64,000 bases of DNA from Comamonas terrae (GTDB lineage Bacteria; Pseudomonadota; Gammaproteobacteria; Burkholderiales; Burkholderiaceae_C), in NCBI RefSeq assembly GCF_001544075.1, contig NZ_BCNT01000004.1, forward strand, positions 124,001-188,000, read 5' to 3'. Both the position numbers and the translations under genes were made by a program. How positions within the stretch are numbered: position 1 is the stretch's first letter; every line of letters starts with the position of its first letter. Below, piece by piece: positions 1 through 8,933 of the stretch. The notes beneath the pieces are model-generated. The model saw nothing but the letters and a program-made list of their open reading frames with translations. It did no database searches and was not told where the DNA came from.

Positions 1-491
1 GAGAACGCATAGCAGACCGTCGCGGCAAAGCATGCCGCCATGCCGCCCAGCACGGCCGGCGTCAGCTCCAGCGGTCCGGCCTGCGCCAGCACGGCGACGC
101 CGCCCATGCCCAGCACCACGCCGGCTATCCGCGCCGCCGTGATGCCTTCCCCGAATACCAGCGCGCCCACGATGACGGCCATGAGCGGCGTGGTGGCGTT
201 GAAGATGGCGCTATAGCCCGAAGGCAGCACCTGCGCCGCCAGCGCATACATGAGGAAGGGGATGCCCGAATTGATCACTCCCAGCAGCAGCAAAGGCCAC
301 AGGTAGCGTCCCCAGCGCGGCCGGTAGCCCATGCAGCCCAGCGCCACCGCCAGCCCCAGCGAGGAAAACAGCCCGCGTCCCACGGCCGCCGGAACGGCTC
401 CCAGGTGCGGCACGGCCACACGCATGAACAAAAAGCTGCCGCCCCACAGGGCGGCCAGGGAGATCAGTCGGAGGAGGCTGGCAATGGACAT
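1..491 (-). CDS. EamA/DMT-family transporter, partial
   Basis: The gene begins at an ATG at 491 and runs off the left edge, so only about 163 N-terminal residues are present. The translation is a chain of hydrophobic segments. It opens with a short basic-hydrophobic stretch and an LWGGSFLFMRVA motif near residues 15-26, typical of the first helix of EamA (drug/metabolite transporter) proteins. Later it has NATTPLMAVIVGALVFGEG, the usual end-of-repeat signature of these inner-membrane exporters. Substrate cannot be inferred. No strong Shine-Dalgarno precedes the start, so the start is likely rather than certain. Confidence 0.8.
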   Translation of the reverse strand, partial: MSIASLLRLISLAALWGGSFLFMRVAVPHLGAVPAAVGRGLFSSLGLAVALGCMGYRPRWGRYLWPLLLLGVINSGIPFLMYALAAQVLPSGYSAIFNATTPLMAVIVGALVFGEGITAARIAGVVLGMGGVAVLAQAGPLELTPAVLGGMAACFAATVCYAF

Positions 492-550
492 TGCAGCGAT
501 TGTGCCCGGGCGTCGGCGCCGGCCGCAATCAAAACTGCAGCATCAGGCCG

Positions 551-1108
551 TCATGAGGCATGGGCCAGCACTTCGTCGAGCGTGGCCGGCGCGCCGGCGG
601 GCACGGGCGCCGTAGGCGCTGGCGCGTGGTAGATGCTGGCATCGGCATGGATCAGGCCGAGGTCGAAGCGCTGGCCGGCCAGGTAGTCGCCCACGGACTG
701 CAGCACGATGGGGCTGCGGTGCAGATGGGCACTGGCCTGGAGCTCCTCCAACGTCAGCCAGACGCTGCGCACCACGCCGTCGTCGAGCTTGCGGCCGGCC
801 TCGTGCGCGCCCAGCTCGCCCGTGAAGGCAAAGCGCATATAGGTGATGTCCGAACCCGTGCGCGTGCGCACGAAGCGGTTCATGTAGATGCCCACCAGCG
901 CCGTGGGCTTGAAGTGGTAGGCGGTTTCCTCCATCACCTCGCGCACGCAGGCCTCGATCGGCGTCTCGGCCGGGTCCAGGTGGCCTGCCGGCATGTTCAG
1001 GCGCAGCCCATCCGCCGTGTTCTCTTCCACCAACAAAAACCGGCCATCACGTTCGATGATGGCCGAGACGGTCACATTGGGTTTCCAGCGATTGGGCATG
1101 GCCGGCAT
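551..1108 (-). CDS. NUDIX hydrolase (NudJ-like)
   Basis: A 185-residue protein with a complete Nudix box at residues 42-64: Gly42, Glu48, then REVMEET at 56-62, fitting GX5EX7REUXEEXGU with Ala in place of the final Gly. The N-terminal RWKPNVTVSAIIER strand and the overall length match the NudJ-type phosphatase group that hydrolyses nucleoside or thiamine-precursor pyrophosphates. The last 30 residues are Ala/Pro-rich and probably disordered. A second ATG at 1099 is an alternative start. The exact substrate is not predictable from the sequence. Confidence 0.85.
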   Translation of the reverse strand: MPAMPNRWKPNVTVSAIIERDGRFLLVEENTADGLRLNMPAGHLDPAETPIEACVREVMEETAYHFKPTALVGIYMNRFVRTRTGSDITYMRFAFTGELGAHEAGRKLDDGVVRSVWLTLEELQASAHLHRSPIVLQSVGDYLAGQRFDLGLIHADASIYHAPAPTAPVPAGAPATLDEVLAHAS

Positions 1109-1134
1109 TATCCCTATCTCGTTCGGACGCTCCG

Positions 1135-1668
1135 TCAGACTTGTCCTACCATGTAGACGGCATCGTCCCCATAAGAGGCCAGGTGTTGCTGCTGCGCAGC
1201 ATCGGCCACGGCCGCCACCGCATAGCCCTGGCGCTCCCAGTAAGGTTGCGAGCCTTGCACCGAGACCAGTGCCGTATGGCGTATGCCGCGTTGCCGGGCC
1301 AGGGACCGGGCAGCCTGAAGCAAAGCACCGGCCACGCCCTGGCCCGCCACCGCCGGAGAAACCGCCATATCGTGCAAATAAAGCACGTTGGCATCTTCAT
1401 AACTGGAAAAGCCACCATGAAGCGGAGTGATGACGCCGGGCAGTGACCAATAGGCGGCCAGGTAGGCGACCACGGCGTCCGCCTGCACGGCCGCCCAGGA
1501 ACAATGGACCGGCGATTGCAGCCGCTGCACGAAGACCTGGCGCGGCTCGCCGAAATCCGCGCCATAGCACTGCGCCTGGATACGCAGCACGGCATCCACA
1601 TCCCCGAGCCGCAAAGGCCGCAGTTGAAAACCCGAAATCGGCAGGCCTTGCGGCCGGCTTGGCAACAT
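1135..1668 (-). CDS. GNAT-family N-acetyltransferase
   Basis: A 177-residue protein with the GNAT fold signature. YLHDMAVSPAVAGQGVAGALL (about residues 97-117) is strand beta-4 plus the acetyl-CoA pyrophosphate-binding loop, and QPYWERQGYAV is the usual C-terminal motif. The ATG at 1668 is preferred because GGAGAAAG lies just upstream. A longer reading starting at GTG 1713 would put the N-terminus inside a dispersed intergenic repeat. The acceptor substrate is unknown. The gene is on the same strand as the NUDIX gene with a 26-bp gap and may be co-transcribed with it. Confidence 0.85.
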   Translation of the reverse strand: MLPSRPQGLPISGFQLRPLRLGDVDAVLRIQAQCYGADFGEPRQVFVQRLQSPVHCSWAAVQADAVVAYLAAYWSLPGVITPLHGGFSSYEDANVLYLHDMAVSPAVAGQGVAGALLQAARSLARQRGIRHTALVSVQGSQPYWERQGYAVAAVADAAQQQHLASYGDDAVYMVGQV

Positions 1669-1683
1669 TGCTTTCTCCGCAAT

Positions 1684-1735
1684 CAATTCAATAGCTGCTT
1701 GCGCTTGATGCACAAGCGCTCAAGGCCATTTTCTT
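1684..1735. repeat. Short dispersed intergenic repeat (copy A)
   Basis: This gap contains ATAGCTGCTTGCGCTTG followed by CACAAGCGCT, an imperfect inverted pair (GCGCTTG/CAAGCGC). Related copies lie near 9412, 32024, 39835, 59545 and 63900 in this window. I recall such elements as abundant between genes in Comamonadaceae genomes; the function is unknown. Confidence 0.5.
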
Positions 1736-1788
1736 CGGAAACGCATAAAACCTGCAGCCATGCCCTTTCCGGCTGCGGCGACTATTGC

Positions 1789-1808
1789 AATGGTAATGAT
1801 TCTCAATT
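1789..1808. promoter_or_regulatory. Fur-box-like operator
   Basis: Read on the minus strand, the site AATTGAGAATCATTACCATT is close to the classic Fur box (GATAATGATAATCATTATC and its AATGAGAATCATT half). It lies 54 bp before the start of the small DUF2061 gene, a plausible operator distance. Iron-dependent repression is inferred. Confidence 0.6.
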
Positions 1809-1861
1809 GGATGTTTCGACATCCTGTCCCTACCATGGAGTCATCGCATCAGGAGAACACC

Positions 1862-2113
1862 ATGAGCCGAATGCTTCAGACATTGCGCAAGCACCAGACC
1901 ACGCTGGCCAAGACCGGCAGCTACTACTGCATCCACATCACCGTTGCGGCCTGCGTGGCGTATGCGGTCACCGGCAATCTGTGGGCATCGCTGACCTTGA
2001 GCCTGCTGGAGCCCACCGTCCAGGCCGTGGCCTTCTTCTTCCACGAAAAGGCCTGGGAGCGCAGCCTGCGCAAGCGTGCGGGCCGCCAGGCCGCGGCGGT
2101 CGGCATGGCCTGA
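1862..2113 (+). CDS. DUF2061-type small membrane protein
   Basis: An 83-residue protein that starts MSRMLQTLRKHQ, with two hydrophobic helices at about residues 19-40 and 42-60 joined by a short polar turn (AVTGNLWAS). It ends in a basic tail. The SLLEPTVQAVAFFFHEKAWER stretch, with the HE-x-x-W-E motif, matches the DUF2061 family of inner-membrane proteins of unknown function. The ATG at 1862 is supported by AGGAG eight bases upstream. An in-frame ATG at 1760 would read through the Fur-like box and is unlikely. The position behind that box suggests induction under iron limitation. Confidence 0.8.
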   Translation: MSRMLQTLRKHQTTLAKTGSYYCIHITVAACVAYAVTGNLWASLTLSLLEPTVQAVAFFFHEKAWERSLRKRAGRQAAAVGMA

Positions 2114-2126
2114 GCAGGAGAGCCCC

Positions 2127-2216
2127 ATGCCCACGCCCGACAACATTCCGTCCACCCGGGACTTCGGCTCCTGGCTTGTGCAAACCCTGGCGGCGCTGGC
2201 TGCCCAGGGAACATGA
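2127..2216 (+). CDS. Possible 29-residue microprotein
   Basis: An open frame of 29 codons (MPTPDNIPSTRDFGSWLVQT, then LAALAAQGT) starts 13 bp after the DUF2061 stop, with AGGAG six bases before its ATG. The C-terminal half is amphipathic/hydrophobic. Its spacing and ribosome-binding site suggest a second cistron of the Fur-box operon. I do not recognise the sequence, and so short a frame can arise by chance. Confidence 0.35.
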   Translation: MPTPDNIPSTRDFGSWLVQTLAALAAQGT

Positions 2217-2537
2217 AAGCATGTAGAAATTCTGTGGATAAGCCTGTTTGCTTCCTCTTCGCAAGCCTGGGCACAAGCCGTTGCAAACCTGGAAATCCTG
2301 CAGCGCCAAGAGATATTGCTGCAGGCATCTCCCAGCAAGCCAAGGCCCGAGATTGACAGTCTGCAGGCGCAGATCGCCCAAAAACAAGGCAGCCCTGCAT
2401 TTCGCGCCCTCTTCCGTCCAAAGCGGCCGGCCGGCAAGCCATGGGTTTGCGGCTATTTCCCAAATGCAGGCCGGGGCCAACAATGCCTGTTCACGCCCCC
2501 TCGGGGACGATCTTTCCCGGATCTGCCAGGAGCTTTC
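2217..2537. other. Intergenic region upstream of the aminotransferase
   Basis: No convincing gene is seen here. One perfect DnaA box, TGTGGATAA, lies at 2233-2241, isolated from any other. AGGAG at 2529-2533 is the ribosome-binding site of the following aminotransferase. Confidence 0.6.
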
Positions 2538-3908
2538 ATGCACATTGCCGATAACCGCGATATCCGCACCCAAGCCGTTGCCGCCGATCGCCAGCCGGAC
2601 GCCCGGTGGCTGGACGCCCACTGGATGCCGTTCACCGGCAACCGCAATTTCAAGGCCAGGCCGCGCATGATCACCGGCGCCCAGGGCGCCTATTACACCG
2701 ACGCGGACGGCCGCAGGATCTTCGACGGCCTCTCGGGCCTGTGGTGCACGGGCCTGGGCCACGGCCGGCGCGAAATCGCCGAGGCCATCGGCAAGGCAGC
2801 CCAGCAGCTGGACTATGCCCCGGCCTTCCAGTTCGGCCATCCGGCCTCGTTCGCGCTGGCCAACAGGATCAAAAGCCTGATGCCCGAAGGGCTGTCGCAT
2901 GTGTTCTTCACGGGCTCGGGCTCGGAGGCGGCGGACACCTCGCTCAAGATGGCGCGCGCCTACTGGCGCACCAAGGGCCTGGGCACGAAGACGCGGCTGA
3001 TCGGCCGCGAGAAAGGCTATCACGGCGTGAACTTCGGCGGCATCTCCGTGGGCGGCATGGGCGGCAACCGCAAGATGTTCGGCCAGGGCGTGGAGGCCGA
3101 CCACCTGCCCCATACGCAGCCGCCCATGGGCTCGTTCTGCCGGGGCATGCCCCAGGCGGACGGCCGCGCGCTGGCCGACCGGCTGCTGGACATCATCGCC
3201 CTGCATGACGCGAGCAACATCGCCGCCGTCATCGTCGAACCCATGTCGGGCTCGGGCGGCGTGGTGATCCCGCCGGCAGGCTATCTGCAGCGCCTGCGCG
3301 AGATTTGCACCCAGCACGACATCCTGCTGATCTTCGACGAGGTCATCACGGGGTTCGGCCGCCTGGGCGCCATGACGGCTGCCGAGGCCTTCGGCGTGGC
3401 GCCCGACATCATGAACATCGCCAAGCAGGTGACCAACGGCGCCCAGCCGCTGGGCGCCTGCGTGGTGCGTGGCGAGATCTACGACAGCTTCATGGCGGCA
3501 GGCGGCCCCGAATACATGCTGGAGTTCGCCCACGGCTATACCTACTCGGCCCACCCCGTGGCCTGCGCTGCGGGCATTGCGGCGCTCGACCTGCTCGAGA
3601 AGGAAGACGGCCCGGGCCGCGTGCAGGCGCTGGCGCCGTTCTTCGAGCAGGCCGTGCACAGCCTCCGGGGCGCGCGCCATGTGCTGGACATCCGCAATAT
3701 CGGCCTGGCCGCAGGCTTGACCATCGCATCCGTGCCGGGCGAGCCCGCCAGGCGTCCCTACGAGATCGCCATGAAATGCTGGGACATGGGCTTTTATGTG
3801 CGTTACGGCGGCGACACCATCCAGCTGGCACCACCGTTCATCAGCGAGAAGGCCGAGATCGAGCGCCTGGTCGGCGCACTGGGCGATGCGCTGCATGCCA
3901 CGGATTGA
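2538..3908 (+). CDS. Omega-amino acid--pyruvate aminotransferase (class III)
   Basis: A 456-residue PLP enzyme of class III. It closely follows the beta-alanine/omega-amino-acid:pyruvate transaminase group (BauA type): LDAHWMPFTGNR at about 25-36, FTGSGSEAADTSLKMARAYW near 124-143, FDEVITGFGR with Asp267 contacting the PLP ring nitrogen, and NIAKQVTNGAQPLG with Lys296 as the Schiff-base lysine. It would transfer amino groups from beta-alanine, or from related omega-amines, to pyruvate in the cytoplasm. The ATG at 2538 has AGGAG four bases upstream. No regulator or dehydrogenase partner lies next to it, so the substrate is open. Confidence 0.9.
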   Translation: MHIADNRDIRTQAVAADRQPDARWLDAHWMPFTGNRNFKARPRMITGAQGAYYTDADGRRIFDGLSGLWCTGLGHGRREIAEAIGKAAQQLDYAPAFQFGHPASFALANRIKSLMPEGLSHVFFTGSGSEAADTSLKMARAYWRTKGLGTKTRLIGREKGYHGVNFGGISVGGMGGNRKMFGQGVEADHLPHTQPPMGSFCRGMPQADGRALADRLLDIIALHDASNIAAVIVEPMSGSGGVVIPPAGYLQRLREICTQHDILLIFDEVITGFGRLGAMTAAEAFGVAPDIMNIAKQVTNGAQPLGACVVRGEIYDSFMAAGGPEYMLEFAHGYTYSAHPVACAAGIAALDLLEKEDGPGRVQALAPFFEQAVHSLRGARHVLDIRNIGLAAGLTIASVPGEPARRPYEIAMKCWDMGFYVRYGGDTIQLAPPFISEKAEIERLVGALGDALHATD

Positions 3909-3980
3909 GGCGGACTGGCACCTCGCCCGATGCATTGCACATCGTTTTCCATAGCTGCCGGCGCTGGCTGGGCGGACGCC

Positions 3981-4004
3981 AAAGCCGTTTTTGATGACGG
4001 CTTT
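3981..4004 (+). terminator. Weak hairpin after the aminotransferase
   Basis: AAAGCCGT and ACGGCTTT form an 8-bp stem with an 8-base loop, about 70 bp after the stop codon. The U tract is very short, so termination is uncertain. Confidence 0.35.
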
Positions 4005-4096
4005 CCCGCCGCGACCCGCAGCCTTGCGGCGGCCAACGCCAGGCTGCTCTCCGGGGCAGGTCATAAAATTGTAAAAAATTTGACACAAAACCCGGA

Positions 4097-5611
4097 ATGC
4101 ACTTTGGCCGACGCGCGCACCTTGGATATTTTCTGGTCTGGGTGCTGCTCTTTTCCCCGCCGTTTCTCATCCACCCCAGCCTGAAGGAGGCCGGCTATAC
4201 GCTGCTGTCGGCCTTCGTGTTCTTCCCCCTGGCCATGAAGCGGACCTGGCTGGGTGCGGCCTGCGCCGTGCTCCTGCCCGTGGGCGCGGCCAACATGCTG
4301 CACGCCAGCTTTCTGCACAGCCTGATCGACGAGTTCACGCTGGCCACGCTGCTGCGCACGGAAGCGCAGGAGACGCAGGAGTTCTTCGAGAACCTGGATG
4401 CCGCCCAGATCCTGCAATGCCTGGCCTGGCTGGCGGCCGCGCTGGCCGCCGCCGCCTACCTCTGGCGCCATTGCCTGGGACTGCGCTGGACGATGACGCG
4501 CAAGGCGCAGGCCGCCTGGGCGCTTCCCGCCGTGCTGTGGCTGGGCCTGGGCTTGACCGGCATGGTCCAGCATTACAACGCCTATGCCTATGCCCACAAG
4601 CTGCGCCATTTCTATCCCATGCAGATGGGCGTGGCCGCGCTGCGCTTTGGCGAGCTGTCGCAGTCCGTCTTCTACACACCGAAGCTGCCTTCGCCGGCAA
4701 CGGGCAAGCCCATGGCCCACACGCTGGTGGTGGTCATCGGCGAGAGCGCCAGCAGCCACCGCTGGTCCCTGCTCGGCTACACGAAGGAAGACACCAACAG
4801 CGCACTGCGCTCCGTACCCCATCTGGGCGTGCATGCGCTCCTGGCCAACGGACAGACCACGGCCAAGGCCCTGCCTTTCATCCTCACCGGCCAGTCCGCA
4901 GCCACCAGCCTGCAGACGCTGGCGCCCTCCTTCGTGGACCTGGCCCGGCATGCAGGCTTCAAGACTTTTGTCTTCTCCAATTCGCGCTTCTTCGAAAAGT
5001 CCGAAGACCTGTATACGCAGATGCTGCGCCGCTCGGCCGACGTGTACCAGAAGGTGGGCAACGGCGCCTATGACGAAGTGCTCACGGCCCCGCTCGCCCG
5101 GGCGCTGGCGGACCCCGCCGAGTACAAGCTCATCGTGCTGCACACCTATGGCAGCCATCCGGATGTGCACAAGCGCTACCCCAAGGCCCGCTACCGGGGC
5201 GAGGACCCGTACGACGCCTCGATACGCTATACATCGGATCTGCTGGCGCAGTGGATAGCCATGCTCGACGGCGCCTCGCGCCTGCCCGGCCTGCTGTTCT
5301 ACGTGTCGGACCATGGGCTCAGCACGCCGCCCTGCGTGGAAGGTTTCCACCACAGCGTGACCCGCAGCACCTACGAGGTGCCCATGCTTTCCTGGGCCAA
5401 CGCAGCTTTCCGCGCGCAGCATCCGGGCTGGCTCGAGCCCGGCTACCAGGGCCAGGTGCGCCACAGCACCACCTTGCTGCCCTTTCTGGTCGCACAGCTG
5501 CAAGGCTATGAGCCGTCCCGGGCCCTGCCGCAATGGCAGGACAGCCGGCTGCTGCAGGTCAACGGCCGGCCCTACGAGCAGCTGTTCCGCCAGGATGCAT
5601 GCACACCCTGA
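4097..5611 (+). CDS. Phosphoethanolamine transferase family (EptA/CptA-like sulfatase fold)
   Basis: A 504-residue inner-membrane protein with about five N-terminal transmembrane segments in residues 8-165, then a periplasmic sulfatase-like domain. Key motifs are VVVIGESASSHRWSLLGY (metal-binding Glu), TTAKALPFILTG (candidate Thr nucleophile) and YVSDHGLS (Asp-His metal ligands). Enzymes of this family move phosphoethanolamine from phosphatidylethanolamine to lipid A, core sugars or other envelope glycans. Which acceptor is used here cannot be told. There is no clear Shine-Dalgarno at the ATG. The upstream 30 bases are AT-rich (TTGACA at 4079-4084). The gene stands alone on the plus strand. 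Confidence 0.82.
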   Translation: MHFGRRAHLGYFLVWVLLFSPPFLIHPSLKEAGYTLLSAFVFFPLAMKRTWLGAACAVLLPVGAANMLHASFLHSLIDEFTLATLLRTEAQETQEFFENLDAAQILQCLAWLAAALAAAAYLWRHCLGLRWTMTRKAQAAWALPAVLWLGLGLTGMVQHYNAYAYAHKLRHFYPMQMGVAALRFGELSQSVFYTPKLPSPATGKPMAHTLVVVIGESASSHRWSLLGYTKEDTNSALRSVPHLGVHALLANGQTTAKALPFILTGQSAATSLQTLAPSFVDLARHAGFKTFVFSNSRFFEKSEDLYTQMLRRSADVYQKVGNGAYDEVLTAPLARALADPAEYKLIVLHTYGSHPDVHKRYPKARYRGEDPYDASIRYTSDLLAQWIAMLDGASRLPGLLFYVSDHGLSTPPCVEGFHHSVTRSTYEVPMLSWANAAFRAQHPGWLEPGYQGQVRHSTTLLPFLVAQLQGYEPSRALPQWQDSRLLQVNGRPYEQLFRQDACTP

Positions 5612-5826
5612 GGCCATCTGCACGGCGCCCCGGCATCACTCTTGCCCCTGAGTCACAGCTGTTTGACCCGGCGCACGAGCTTGCCATGCCTCTTTTTTTG
5701 ATAGCGCTCGGCCTACAATGGCCGATTCGATACCTATCATCCGCGCGCGCCTGAGGCGCTGGGGCCTGGTTGCTGCCATGCAAGACCCCGCTGCGGATGG
5801 CCTACTTTGCGAGCTGGAGACCGCTG

Positions 5827-8136
5827 ATGTCCGACACCAAGGCAACCACTTTGACCGATAAACGCGAACTGCTACGCCAGTCGGCCCTCGAATACCACCA
5901 GTTCCCCAAGCCCGGCAAGGTCGCCATCGCGGCCACCAAGCCCATGGGCAACCAGCACGACCTGGCCCTGGCCTACTCCCCCGGCGTGGCCGCGCCCTGC
6001 GAGGAAATCGTCAAGGACCCCGCAGCGGCCTTCAAGTACACCAGCCGCGGCAACCTCGTGGCCGTGATCTCCAACGGCACGGCGGTGCTGGGCCTGGGCG
6101 ACATCGGCGCGCTGGCCTCCAAGCCGGTGATGGAAGGCAAGGGCGTGCTGTTCAAGAAGTTCGCCGGCGTCGACGTGTTCGACATCGAGATCAACGAGAA
6201 GGACCCGCAGAAGCTGGTCGACGTGATTGCCGCGCTGGAGCCCACCTTCGGCGCCATCAACCTCGAGGACATCAAGGCTCCCGAGTGCTTCTTCGTGGAG
6301 CGCGAGCTGCGCAAGCGCATGAACATTCCCGTGTTCCACGACGACCAGCACGGCACGGCCATCACCGTGGCGGCCGCCATGGTCAATGCGCTGAAGGTCG
6401 CCGGCAAGAAGATCGAGGAGATCAAGCTGGTCGCCTCGGGCGCCGGCGCCGCGGCCCTGGCCTGCCTGAACCTGCTGCTGGAAATCGGCCTCAGGCGCGA
6501 GAACGTGTTCGTGACCGACATCGCCGGCGTGGTCTACGAAGGCCGCACCGAGCTGATGGACCCCGACAAGGCGCTGTTCGCCCAGAAGACCGAGCTGCGC
6601 ACGCTGGGCCAGGTGATCGAGGACGCCGACGCCTTCCTGGGCCTGTCCGCCGGCAATGTGCTCAAGCAGGACATGGTCCGGAAGATGGCGGCCAAGCCCA
6701 TCATCTTCGCCCTGGCCAACCCCAACCCCGAAATCACGCCCGAAGACGTGAAGGCCGTGCGCGACGATGCCATCATCGCCACGGGCCGCACGGACTACCC
6801 GAACCAGGTCAACAACGTCCTGTGCTTCCCCTACATCTTCCGCGGCGCGCTGGACTGCGGTGCCACCACCATCACCACCTCGATGGAAATCGCCTGCGTG
6901 CATGCCATCGCCGCGCTGGCCCAGGCCGAGCAGTCGGAAGAAGTGGCCGCCGCCTATGTGGGCCAGCAGCTGTCCTTCGGCCCCGAATACCTGATTCCCA
7001 AGCCCTTCGATCCGCGCCTGATGCTCATCGTGGCGCCCGCCGTGGCCCAGGCCGCCGCCGAGGCCGGCGTGGCCCAGCGCCCCATCCAGGACATGGATGC
7101 CTACCGCGAGCACCTGAAGACCTTCGTCTACGCCTCGGGCACGATGATGAAGCCCATCGTCATGGCGGCCAAGAAGGCCGCCAAGAAGCGCGTGGCCTAT
7201 GCCGAGGGCGAGGAAGAGCGCATCCTGCGCGCCGTGCAGATCGTGGTGGACGAGCGCATCGCGCGCCCCACGCTGATCGGCCGCCCCGCCGTGATCGCTC
7301 AGCGCGTCGAGAAGTTCGGCCTGCGCCTGAAGGAAGGCGTGGACTACGACGTGGTCAACGTGGAGCATGACGAGCGCTACCGCGACTTCTGGCAGACCTA
7401 CCACCGCATGACCGAGCGCAAGGGCATCACCGAGCCCATCGCCAAGATCGAGATGCGCCGCCGCCTGACGCTGATCGGCTCCATGCTGCTGCACAAGGGC
7501 GAGGTGGATGGCCTGATCACCGGTACCTGGGGCCATACGGCCCACCACCTGCAGTACATCGACCAGGTGATCGGCAAGCGCGCCGGCGTGGCCACCTATG
7601 CGTGCATGAACGGGCTGCTGTTGCCCGATCGCCAGGTCTTCCTCGTGGACACGCATGTGAACTACGACCCCACGGCCGAGCAGCTGGCCGAGATCACCAT
7701 CATGGCCGCCGAGGAAATGATGCGCTTCGGCATCAAGCCCAAGGCCGCGCTGCTGTCGCACAGCAACTTCGGCTCCAGCAACCAGCCCAGCGCCGTCAAG
7801 ATGCGCCAGACGTTGGAGCTGCTGCGCACGCAGGCGCCGTGGCTGGAAGTGGACGGCGAAATGCACGGCGACGTAGCCCTGGACGGCAAGTCCCGCGCCA
7901 AGCTGATGCCCAACAGCACGCTGCTGGGCGACGCCAACCTGCTGGTGCTGCCCAATATCGATGCCGCCAACATCAGCTACAACCTGCTCAAGCAGGCCGC
8001 CGGCGGCGGCATTGCCATCGGCCCCGTGCTGCTGGGCGCCGCCAAGCCCGTACATGTGCTGACCCCCAGCACCACGGTGCGCCGCATCGTCAACATGACG
8101 GCACTGACCGTGGCCGACGCCAACGTGAGCCGCTGA
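5827..8136 (+). CDS. maeB: NADP-dependent malic enzyme, MaeB type
   Basis: A 769-residue two-domain enzyme. The N-terminal malic domain (about 1-430) has the catalytic SPGVAAPC region (51-58), HDDQHGTA at 171-178 and the nucleotide-binding SGAGAAAL near 204-211. The C-terminal third is a phosphotransacetylase-like domain. This is the standard architecture of MaeB, which oxidatively decarboxylates malate to pyruvate with NADP; the PTA domain is regulatory. The ATG at 5827 begins [16 protein letters not shown]. An in-frame start at 5770 would add 19 residues unlike the family. A strong terminator follows, so the gene is probably monocistronic. Confidence 0.95.
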   Translation: MSDTKATTLTDKRELLRQSALEYHQFPKPGKVAIAATKPMGNQHDLALAYSPGVAAPCEEIVKDPAAAFKYTSRGNLVAVISNGTAVLGLGDIGALASKPVMEGKGVLFKKFAGVDVFDIEINEKDPQKLVDVIAALEPTFGAINLEDIKAPECFFVERELRKRMNIPVFHDDQHGTAITVAAAMVNALKVAGKKIEEIKLVASGAGAAALACLNLLLEIGLRRENVFVTDIAGVVYEGRTELMDPDKALFAQKTELRTLGQVIEDADAFLGLSAGNVLKQDMVRKMAAKPIIFALANPNPEITPEDVKAVRDDAIIATGRTDYPNQVNNVLCFPYIFRGALDCGATTITTSMEIACVHAIAALAQAEQSEEVAAAYVGQQLSFGPEYLIPKPFDPRLMLIVAPAVAQAAAEAGVAQRPIQDMDAYREHLKTFVYASGTMMKPIVMAAKKAAKKRVAYAEGEEERILRAVQIVVDERIARPTLIGRPAVIAQRVEKFGLRLKEGVDYDVVNVEHDERYRDFWQTYHRMTERKGITEPIAKIEMRRRLTLIGSMLLHKGEVDGLITGTWGHTAHHLQYIDQVIGKRAGVATYACMNGLLLPDRQVFLVDTHVNYDPTAEQLAEITIMAAEEMMRFGIKPKAALLSHSNFGSSNQPSAVKMRQTLELLRTQAPWLEVDGEMHGDVALDGKSRAKLMPNSTLLGDANLLVLPNIDAANISYNLLKQAAGGGIAIGPVLLGAAKPVHVLTPSTTVRRIVNMTALTVADANVSR

Positions 8137-8158
8137 CCGGCCGCCAGGCCCTGCCCCC

Positions 8159-8194
8159 AAAGGCCCGCCAGCGCCCGGCGCTGCGGGCCTTTTT
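8159..8194 (+). terminator. Rho-independent terminator of maeB
   Basis: AAAGGCCCG pairs with CGGGCCTTT around an inner CAGCGC/GCGCTG stem, followed by a T run. It lies 22 bp after the maeB stop. Confidence 0.85.
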
Positions 8195-8260
8195 CGCATC
8201 CTGCGCCCCGTCAGCGGCGCTTGCGGGCCACCGGCGGACGATTCCAACTGTCAAGAATCC

Positions 8261-8348
8261 TGTGCAAACTGCACAAAATTTAAGCATACCTTGCAATTTC
8301 AGGGCCTATCCGTCAAACTTACGGGTCGAAATTTCAGGCCTTACCTGA
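8261..8348 (+). promoter_or_regulatory. Repeats and dyads upstream of the RNase gene
   Basis: The leader holds a perfect dyad TGTGCAAACTGCACA (8261-8275). It also holds two near-copies of AATTTCAGGCCTTA (8295-8308 and 8330-8343, 35 bp apart), and a TCAGG/CCTGA dyad at 8334-8348. The density of small symmetric motifs suggests regulator binding or leader structure ahead of a potentially toxic gene. No known operator was matched. Confidence 0.4.
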
Positions 8349-8368
8349 GATTCTGAAAGGTGTAGTGA

Positions 8369-8788
8369 ATGCTCAAGGCCGCCGCCGCCAAGGCGTACCA
8401 GACAGGTTTGGCGCTCTTTCTGGGCGCAGCTTTCGTGTTGGCAGCGCCTGCCGTGCAGGCGCGCGGCACGCCCGAGCCGACGGCGTTCTCCTCGGGTCTG
8501 GAAACCATTGCCCTGTCCGATCTGCCGCGCGAGGGGCGCACCACCTATGCACGCATCCTGCAGGGCGGCCCGTTCAGCAGCGACAAGGACGGTACCGCCT
8601 TCGGCAACCGCGAGCGCATACTGCCGCGCCAGCCGCGCGGCTATTACCGCGAATATACGGTGCGCACGCCCGGCTCCCGCAACCGCGGCGCGCGGCGCAT
8701 CGTCTGCGGCGGCCAGCAGCCGCAGCAACCCGACGCCTGCTACTACACCAGCGACCACTACAGCAGCTTCAAGCAGATCGTCGAATGA
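8369..8788 (+). CDS. Secreted barnase-like guanyl-specific ribonuclease
   Basis: A 139-residue protein with a signal peptide (about 1-31, ending AAPAVQA) and a compact microbial RNase domain of the barnase/RNase Sa family. The motifs GGPFSSDKDGTAFGNRE, YYREYTV, RNRGARRI and SDHYSSF carry the expected catalytic residues Glu95, Arg109/110 and His130. Cys113 and Cys124 could form a disulfide. It should cleave RNA after G outside the cytoplasm. AAGG precedes the ATG. A barstar gene follows 145 bp downstream, so the two probably form an RNase/inhibitor pair. Confidence 0.9.
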   Translation: MLKAAAAKAYQTGLALFLGAAFVLAAPAVQARGTPEPTAFSSGLETIALSDLPREGRTTYARILQGGPFSSDKDGTAFGNRERILPRQPRGYYREYTVRTPGSRNRGARRIVCGGQQPQQPDACYYTSDHYSSFKQIVE

Positions 8789-8933
8789 GCCGCAGCGCCG
8801 CCATTGAAGCCTTGCTCGAAAAAACGCCCCCAGCGCCGTATATGTATGCAGATGCGATTTGCGCCGGCTGCCTACACGTCCATCAGCGCTGCCCGAGCCC
8901 GATTTTTTGATGTTTTTAGAAAGAATCACGGAG

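Noticed and set aside
2233-2241. Lone perfect DnaA box before the aminotransferase gene
   Set aside because: A single 9-mer without neighbours or an AT-rich block is not evidence of an origin.
1968-4088. 706-codon open frame on the minus strand opposite the aminotransferase
   Set aside because: It is antisense to a clear class III aminotransferase, is rich in His/Arg/Gly/Ala as shadow frames of GC-rich genes are, and shows no family motif.
5872-8247. 791-codon open frame opposite maeB
   Set aside because: Antisense of a strongly conserved enzyme, with biased composition and no domain; typical high-GC shadow.
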